Source: Anastatus disparis
Lineage: Eukaryota; Arthropoda; Insecta; Hymenoptera; Eupelmidae
Assembly (NCBI GenBank): GCA_017163975.1
Contig: JAFFSR010000004.1
Location: 9,424,001 to 9,488,000 of the forward strand
Direction of reading: 5' to 3'
Length of the DNA: 64,000 nt
Positions 29,301 through 38,500 of the stretch are shown here, piece by piece (positions within the stretch are counted from its first letter, which is position 1; each line of letters begins with the position of its first letter). The notes under the pieces are model-generated. The model had not been told where the DNA came from. It saw only the letters and a program-made list of their open reading frames with translations, and ran no database searches. A program made the translations under genes and the position numbers.

Positions 29301-32300
29301 ATTCGTCAAATTCTTTTTTGTACAAAAATTTTTGTGTTAAAATTTTACAAATATGTTTGTAAAATCAACATAAAAATTTGTGTAATTTAAAAATTTCTGT
29401 GTACTTTTAAAATGAACACAAAAATTTTTGTAGAATTAACACACGGAGTTTGTTATTTTTACAAACATGTGTGTATTTAGTTATTCAAATAATCTCATAC
29501 TTTTAATAATTATATATAAGCATTATTATTATATACAATAAATTTTAGTTTGTAAATATTAATTTATGCTAACCAGAAGAACATTAGACCTCCGGATCAC
29601 GGATTTTGCTCTAACTTTGAGATAAGTTCTCAGATAACAAAGTATGGAATAAACAGGGGTTGTAGACCCTAACGCTCAATATTTCTCTAGTTGCAGGCAA
29701 TTTAAGAAAATCACTAAAAAAGTTACTAGATTTTCAAGCGCTTATAGTTCTTTAACATTAATAGCTAGAAGTTTGAACCTGTTTTAAATGAAAGCTGAAC
29801 TCAAATCCTTTCGAAACAGCACCTATAGCATGTCTAAATATAATTTTTTTCCAAAGTTACAGCGTTATAAAAATTTGACCTGAATTTCTTTTTAAAAACA
29901 TTAATTAATAATAAAAGCTAAAATGTCCCTGGTAGAAAATGAAACGCTTTTTCTACCATTTTATGGCCATTTCTTTAAAGTGAAGAGCAGAAAATGGGAA
30001 TGTTTTATGGCCATCATTTGAACTAATATGAAACGTTTTTTTCAACCTTCATAGTGCTAAAAAATGCTAATAAAATGTTGAGTCTGATCCACTATTATTT
30101 GAATATAGATAGTTAACAGTAGAGTCTATCAAATTGTGCTCTAATTGATTACTATTAAGAATCATTTAAGGTTTTTTCTTGAAAGTTATCATTAATCATT
30201 AATAGAATCACTTTTGTTAATATATTCGCGCGTATATTTTGAGTTGTGATCGGATTGTTAGAGGTTATTTTTAAACGATTAATAAAATTTTCCATTTATT
30301 ATTTTAAAAACGATATTTTTATACTCGTTTCGTACTGCGTTTCATATTTTTATTTTAATAAAATTTAATATTATATTTTTATTTTTATAAATTCCAATAA
30401 AAATAAACATTGACGAAGGAATGTGAATAAATACTAATCTATATTTTCTCGCCACGTGGCAAAAGTGAGGTTATGATTTTACCTATGATCTGAAAAATTA
30501 AGGACTCATTACTAAAAATTTATATAACTAGTCAAAAAAAGTTGTCCACAGTTTACCTAATTTTTAGATAGCTGTTACTGATTTTTTCTCTCCGTTTACT
30601 TAAAATGCGTATTTTTTTGGCTAAATACAAAAATTTTGAACAACATTTTTATATTAGCATTTTTTGCCTATAAGATGCTAACCAATATACCAAAAAATTT
30701 GAGCTCTGCAGATTCAGCAAAAAATTGCCATTTATTCGCCAATTTGACATGACAAAATATTACTATTGACAATGGTCATAAATTGTTGTTTACACCATTT
30801 TTAATGTTCAAATTTCTACCAGGGGTAGTATAAATTTAATAACACTGTGTTATAAGCTATGAGAAAAAAAATATTTTCATATGCTATTTTAAAAGTATTT
30901 GAGCTCAGCTTTCATTTAAAACTAAGCTGAGTTTTAAGCTTCTAACTGTTAATGCTAAAAAATTATAAGCGTTTGAAAATCTAGTAACTTTTTTAGTGAT
31001 TTTCTTTAATTGCCTACAACTAGGGAAATATTGAGCGTTAGGATCTACTCCAGTTTTTTCCATATTTTGACATGTGAAAACTTATCTACAAGTAAGAGCA
31101 AAATCCATGATCCGGAGGTCTGATACCAAAGAAGATAGACGCTTATGGAAGGATTCTTCTGGGTTACATTTTTCGTCCGAAAGCCTGGGTAACACTTTAA
31201 AATTGTTTGTATATATGAAAAATGTGCTATATATATAATATAAATAGATATAAAAATACATGGGATTTGGTGGCGCCCCCAAGTAGCTGGGTAACGGAAC
31301 TAACTCATTTTTGGACGAAATTTTCTATTTAAAAGTACGCTTCTATAAGCGTCTATATTCGTTGCTAATACTCTCCTAGTAAGTCCAAAAATTTGTATAC
31401 TTTTTTGAAGCTATGCTTCTTACGCGACGTTACGGCAGGGGCACTAAATGTGTAAAAATCGACAGTCCCAAATGTCACCCAGCGTGAATGTACGAATATG
31501 GCACAGGGTGCCATAATTGCTATTAACATACAAACACTTACATTCTTTTTTCTCTTTCTTTTTTTCCCTCTCTCCCATTCTGCTTAAGGTGGTTCATGCG
31601 GTAAGAGAGAGAAAGCTAGCTGTCAGAGAAAGAGATAGCGCTCATATGATCCAGTTGCGCATGCGCAGCAACGTAAATGTGGACGAAACATGCATCGTTT
31701 ATCTAATAATTACATTTTCAAAATACTTTATCTCTTTAATAAAACGATGAATTGACGTGAATCTTGCTGGAAAATTTTTATTATTAGTTCCTTTATATAT
31801 GTTTAAATTTTCAACTACAATTTGAATGTAGTTTATGAGATATTGTGATTAACAGCTACGAAATGTAAAAATTCCAATATATATAGATATACTTTCAATG
31901 TAATTTGTAAAACTTTGAACATCGATTAATCAAAAACGAAACGATGAAATGTTCTGAAATTTTAATATGATATTCACATTACCTTCATTAAACTATACCT
32001 ACAATTTCAAGAATATCTTGAAAAAACACGTTAGTCGCATGAACCACCTTAAGAATACCCTACTAAAAAATCTCAGGTGAGAAATCACCTGATTTCTCAG
32101 GTGATTAATCATGCCAAAATCTCATGTGATGATTTTTTTGGTTTTTACACGTTTCAAAGCATACTTAGTCAATTGCGAACTATTTTTGAAAATTTTTGAA
32201 AAATTGAACTTAGAAAATTTTTTGTAAAATGAGTCAAAATTTTTTCTAAGACCAAACTTTTAAAAAATTTTCTAAGTTCAAATTTTTGAAAAATTTTCAA

Positions 32301-32488
32301 AAATAGTTCGCAATTGACTAAGTATGCTTTGAAACGTGTAAAAACCAAAAAAATCGTCACATGAGATTTTGGCATGATTAATCACCTGAGAAATCAGGTG
32401 ATTTCTCACCTGAGATTTTTTAGTAGGGTATGCATGTATATACACAAGTGGATGTGTGCGTTGAATGTACTACAATTGATGCTTGTAG

Positions 32489-32519
<31 letters not shown>

Positions 32520-35500
32520 TAAAATTTTGAGGAAAGTATCTATATATAATAGAACGTTATAGGTAAATACAAAGCGGGTACTGTTTCTTTTTTCTAAATG
32601 TATTCATGTTAACGAGATTTCCCTGTGCCCTCTCACTTGCACCTACTGATTTTGTATAGGTACTTTCCTCGTTATCTTACTGTATACATTACTTGCTCAG
32701 TTAAAAAAATATAATTCTAATAAAAAAAATATTTATTGTCCCTAGTCTCTTTACATATCTTTATTTCTTAAATAGTTATGAGTAATTGAAGAAAGTTAAA
32801 AAATTCCACGAATTTAAAAACTATTTAATACGTTAAAAAAAATAGAAAAAAATGACTGAAAAAAATTTTATAACACAAAACAACATTGGTATTTTATCTT
32901 TAATTTAATTTCTTTTTCAATTTTTTATTTTATGTTTCTATTTAATAAATTATTTTTCACGAAAATTTTCCAGAAATTTTGATACTGTACATTTTTGTAA
33001 ATTTTATTTGAGAAACTAGAAAGTTTTACTGCTTCGTTTTTTTATATCAATGAACCTTTATAAGTTACGCATAAACATTTCTTTCTTAATTTTTTAATAA
33101 TTGTTATTAATAAACTATATTATTAATATATTTTTAAATACATAATACATTGAATCAAAAATAACAAATTTTCGTTAAAAAATTAATTATAATTTTTGCA
33201 AATGTCACACTTCCTACTTTCTATATATACACTGGAAGCATAGCTTCTGTCGGCCAGTCCCCACGACTGCCACTCCTGTTTTTTTTCTTCTTTAACATCG
33301 CTATATTTATGCTATTTGTGATGCTAATCAGCGGCGGAGCTCGTAAGTGTGTTTGTGAACAAAGCACATGTAACGTACAGTGGTGCTTCTATCAATCGGC
33401 TGCCGAGAGCGCGATTCGAACTCAGAACCCCGAGATTACGAATCAAACACTCTATCGACTAACTAGGAGAGTGTCACACCTCCGGATCACGGATTTTGCT
33501 CAAACTTCGGGATAAGTTTTCAGATGATAAAATATGAAAAAAGCTAAAGTTATAGTCATAAATACTCAATATTTCCCTAGTTACAGGCAATTAAAGAAAA
33601 TCACTAAAAAAGTTACTAGATTTTTAAACGCATATAGTTCTTTAGCATTGATAGCTACAAGCTTGAAACTTTTTTTAAATAAAAACTAAACTCAAATCCT
33701 TTCGAATTAGTAGTTATAGCATGCAAAAATATTAATTTTTCCCAAAGTTAGAGCGTGATAAACATTGGACCTGATTTTTCTTTTAAAAACATTAATTAAT
33801 AATAAAAGCTGAAATTAGGTCCAATCCTTATTACGCTCTAACTTTGGGAAAAAATAATATTTTTACATGCTATAACTACTAATTCGAAAGGATTTGAGCT
33901 CAGCTTTAATTTAAAAAAAAGTTTCAAGCTTGTAGCTATCGACGCTAAAGAACTATATGCGTTTAAAAATCTAGTAACTTTTTTAGTGATTTTCTTTAAT
34001 TGCCTGTAACTAGGGAAACATTGAGTATTTATGACTATAACTTTAGCTTTTTCCATATTTTATCATCTGAAAACTTATCCCGAAGTTTGAGCAAAATCTG
34101 TGATCCGGAGGTGTGACACTCTCCTAGTAAGCCACTAACCGGCTCTATTTCTATACTTATATCATATATTCATTTTAAAAAATGATCAGCTCTTTTCGTA
34201 ATCATTCTTTTACGTTCGCCTTCAAACGACAATGTATTATTGTCAAATGAGTTTAGTTTGTTTATGAATTTATTGATCCACTCCAACATCCATCATTTTA
34301 TCCTTTTTCTTATATTTCTTTATCTCTTTCTTTTTTTTAATATATATTATATTAACAGAAAGAAACACGAAAAAGTCATTATTTAATATTGAATCATCAT
34401 TTCAATAATTATATTTTAACACAAACAAATTTGTAAAATTTAAAAAATTTACTATTCAAAATTTTGTATTATTCATGAATTTTTATGTTAAAATTTTAAC
34501 TTTGAAAATTACACAAAAAAAATTTGTAAATTTTAACACAAAAAAATTTGTGTTTCATCTGTAACACTTATATGTGTTAAAATCACAAATTTTTTTCCAC
34601 TGTGTAGCAGAAATATCTACTACAGGAAAATCTCTCCTTTTTTCCATATTAATATGACATTTTATTGTTACAAAAAAAATGGAAGTTATTTTAATAAATA
34701 TTACGCACGCGTGATGTTTTTTGTTCATGATGTTTTTTTATAAATAATCACGAACGTAGCGCTTTCAATTACTGTAATCAAACAAGTTATAAAACTTTAA
34801 CTAAATTCTTTCAAATTTTTAGTTCGTGAAAATAATTTATGTTTGCTATTCATTTGATTGAAACAACTAGTTACTACTTGACTACATGCTTAGATACTAA
34901 CAATAAATTTTGTTATCGCTTCTACTCAATTATTGGCAATATGATTTACTTCTTTTTATTACTTTGCTATTTTAATAGCCTTATAATTTTATCTTAAATT
35001 GTTAAAACTCGAGAAAAACATCCAAGAAGAATGTTAGAGAAAGTCACATCGGATTTCAATACTTTAATATCGGGCACGCTGACCCTTGCATTTACCTTAG
35101 GACAGAATGACAAAAATTTTTAATTAATCTTACAACTAAAAGCATATTTAGATCATGCAAACCTTATACTATGTAGTAGATTGCAACGATATAAATACTT
35201 TAAAACTATTCTTGATACTTTGGGAAAAGGGGGAATTGTCAAATTTACTCTTTTGGAAAAAATTAATGTTTTCTTTTTTGCTCTTTCCAAATCGCGAGGA
35301 TATGTTTTCTAATTTTATAAAATAGAATTTCTTTAGTTTGCTCTTTTAAATAAAGTAGAGTTCGTTATTTACTTTTTATAAAGAGTAATTTAACATTTTA
35401 TTCTTTTATAAAAGAGTAAACTTAATAATAGTACATTATTGACCAAGGATGCATATTGATCATTCTCGGGGAGTGCGAACTTTTGGGGCCGAGCGTAGCG

Positions 35501-38500
35501 AGGCCTCGAAAGTTGCATGAGCTAGGATGATCAATATGCATCCATGGTAATATACTATTTTTTTGTCCCGAGGCCGAGACATTTAAAGTTTTTCCGTAGT
35601 ACGCAAAATGGTCATTTTGCGGCCTAGGGCAAAAATAGTATCCCGAGTAGAAATAGACTTAGGGCAAACATCTGGGCCACGAGTGGCACCGAAAGATTCT
35701 GATGTGGCCCTCTTGTGGCTTATGCATTGTATTATACGAGGTATGTAATGGGGCGAAGATCTGGGCCTCGCAAGGCTGCCGAACTTAGGGTAGACGGAGT
35801 TATTGTTTAAAAGTCGGCTTTCAGTTGTGTTGCTCAATGTATGTTAAATAAATATATATATATATAAATTATATTAAGATAGTTCTTTTTTTATATACAA
35901 TTAAACAATTTATTTATGAAAATGTTATGTGATTTGAAAGTTATTAAAAACGTAACCTCAAATTATAGGATTTACAATGGCAAGATACTTTCAATTAGTC
36001 TCATCTGTGATAGCAAATTAAAGTATCCAGTAATTGTACCTACAGACTATCTAAAGCTAATAAACGATGGGCAATTATATGTTAAATATATGGAATCACC
36101 TTTCGAAATGGATTATATACAATGTTTAGAAGATTTCATAAAAAATAAAAAATTTTATTCATTATTTTCCAAATACTCTGCAATCAAAGATTATCAACTT
36201 ACGATAATTTATGAAAACACTACAAGATAATTTTGTTTAGATATTAAAGAAAGTTTTCAAACAGGTAGTTTATGAAAAACTAAATAAGTTCATTATAATT
36301 TTGCATTGGAGGTTATGAAAGATGAGGCAGCCTTAAGTGGTCCCGATTAGCGCCCCATTACACGCCACTATTGGTCCGCATTCGGCCGCCAGATGGGGGC
36401 CACGTAATCAAATGTGGCAGCCCTAACAAATTTCTACTCGGGATATTATGCGTCAAGGCCGCAAAACGTATCATTCTTGGCGAGTGCATGCTGAGAATCA
36501 CTCCAGCTGCACGAGCAAGAATGATACGTTTATGGCCGTGACTGCATATACTTTTTTTTGTCCAAAGGCCGCTAAGCGGAAGCTGGGGCGGAGCCCCCCG
36601 CCTATAAAAAAAATAATTCATAATTCTTAAAATATAAAAGAATTTTATATGTATAATATGAATTTTTTTATTATATATTTAATAAAAAATTCAATTATAA
36701 ATAATAAATAACTAATAATTCTTAAAACACAATAAAAAAATATAATAAAAAAAATTCGATTATAAAAACCACTAATAATTGTTAAAATATTAAATTAAAA
36801 TTAAACAAAAACACAATAAAATATAAAATAAAGCTAAACTATAAATATTATAACTAAAAAATATTTAAAAAAAGAAAGAAAAAGTTTAAAAAAAATAGAT
36901 TAAAAAAAAAAACGATTATAAGAACAACTAACAATTGTTAAAAGATAATATTAAAATTAAACAGAAATAAAACAAAGCTAAACTATGAAAATTATAATTC
37001 AAAAATATTTAAAAAAGAAAAAAAAGTTTTAACACGCGAAACTTGTAACTATGTCTTTCTCTCGCTCTTTCCTTTTCTTTCATAATACACATATATTGAG
37101 TCTAAGTTATTCGTTAACGTATACCCAGTATAGTATATGTGAGAAAAGGATAACAATATTAAGGAAAGCGAGCAGTTCATTAAGTTCAACTCCAAGAATC
37201 GCGACGTCGAGAACATTTTTCTGCGAACTTTTATTAAAATAAGACATTGGATATAAACATCAATCTTTTGCGACCTAGGACAAGAATAAACTATTTTGTG
37301 CTCCGTATACAGGACACAAAAATTCATTTTGCGGCCTGAGGACAAAAAATTTATTTTATTCCTATCCTAACAGTAATGGCCACTTTATTAACTCGAAAAG
37401 GAGGAAAAGATATTTCTGACTTCTAAAATTTTGTGGGAATAAAGTAACTTTATTCTCGTTAAATTAAAAATTTATAAAATTGAATAAATTTTTTATTTTT
37501 TTTATAAAATAACAATATTTTTTTGATCAAATATTAATATTTTATTAATAAAATATCATCTTAAATTATTCATTAAATAAACTAATAAAAATGATTGGAA
37601 AAGTATCAAATTTTAATAAAAATCGATATATAATAAAATTCATAAAATTTTAATAATAAATTTTCAATTCATTTTTTTTCAATTGAGCCCGCTTTTTTTA
37701 AGTTAATAAAATGGCCACTGTTGAGGTAGAAACAAAGCACAATATGTAACACGAGAGTAAAGTCTATTTCTCCCTCAGGAATTTACTCCCCTCGCTTCGC
37801 TTCGCTATGGTCGCAAACTTTCCCTCGGGAGAAATATGCGACTTTAATCCCTTATTGCATAATGAACTATCAAAATTTTATAACATTAATTTTTACTGCA
37901 CAGTATAAAGTTATCGATAGTTTGATTCTTTTTATTATCAAAGTCAATTAATATGTGACGTCATCGAAGAAAATAATCCAATAACTCGGTCAGTGCTTAC
38001 AATAATATTTTATTGACAGTAAAAAAATTAAAATTGATAAAATTGATCAAGGCTAAACAAGAAATTTTATTTAATTTTAAAAATAGGGCACTAAATGATT
38101 TGAAGATGTTTAATTTTTTTTTTATATTATTTCAAGTTCAATTGTGAAATATAAAAATTGTCTAGCAATGAACTTTTAATTATTTATGCCATTGTTTTAT
38201 ATGTTTGTATGATAATTTTATTTCTCTAATATATCGTTCAATCGTATTTATTTTTATTATAAAAATAAATTTTTTTTATCGTTAATTTTCAAGTATTATA
38301 GTAAAGTATTTTTTTTAAATAAGCTATCAACAAATAATTAAAAATGAAAATAAAATATCGATTATTTATATTTATTTACTTAATATCTTATAACTATTAA
38401 AAATCCAAAAGGCAAAATGAAATATGTTAAAATTCATTCAAAATAAAAAAGAAAAAACTTAAAAACCAAATCTTTTTTTTTCTTACAGTGGTTCAGAGAA

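Larger units (their letters stand above)
25922..38488 (+). other. 12.6-kb Cdep intron interrupting the DH domain
   Basis: The intron lies between CR1 (25921) and the next DH exon (38489). It hosts a (TA)n microsatellite, a minus-strand broken MATH-BTB gene, nested foldback elements, TTAA and TA MITEs, a split SINE and a GC-rich hairpin cluster around a small ORF. Stretches at 26900-28180, 32530-33220, 34610-35400 and 37860-38480 show only AT-rich sequence. Confidence 0.85.

Noticed and set aside
33400..33459. Functional tRNA gene on the minus strand
   Set aside because: The tRNA-like head lacks convincing acceptor pairing, is split by a 665-bp insertion and is joined to a repeat body, so it is a SINE head.
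31082..33515. Small frames containing LRIMDFALT or LRITDFAQT
   Set aside because: They read through the CTCCGGATCACGGATTTTGCTC termini of the foldback elements, not genes.
35583..36621. Minus-strand frames over the GC-rich arms (35583-35837 and 36358-36621)
   Set aside because: They overlie inverted repeats and hairpins; composition follows GC content and no protein features appear.
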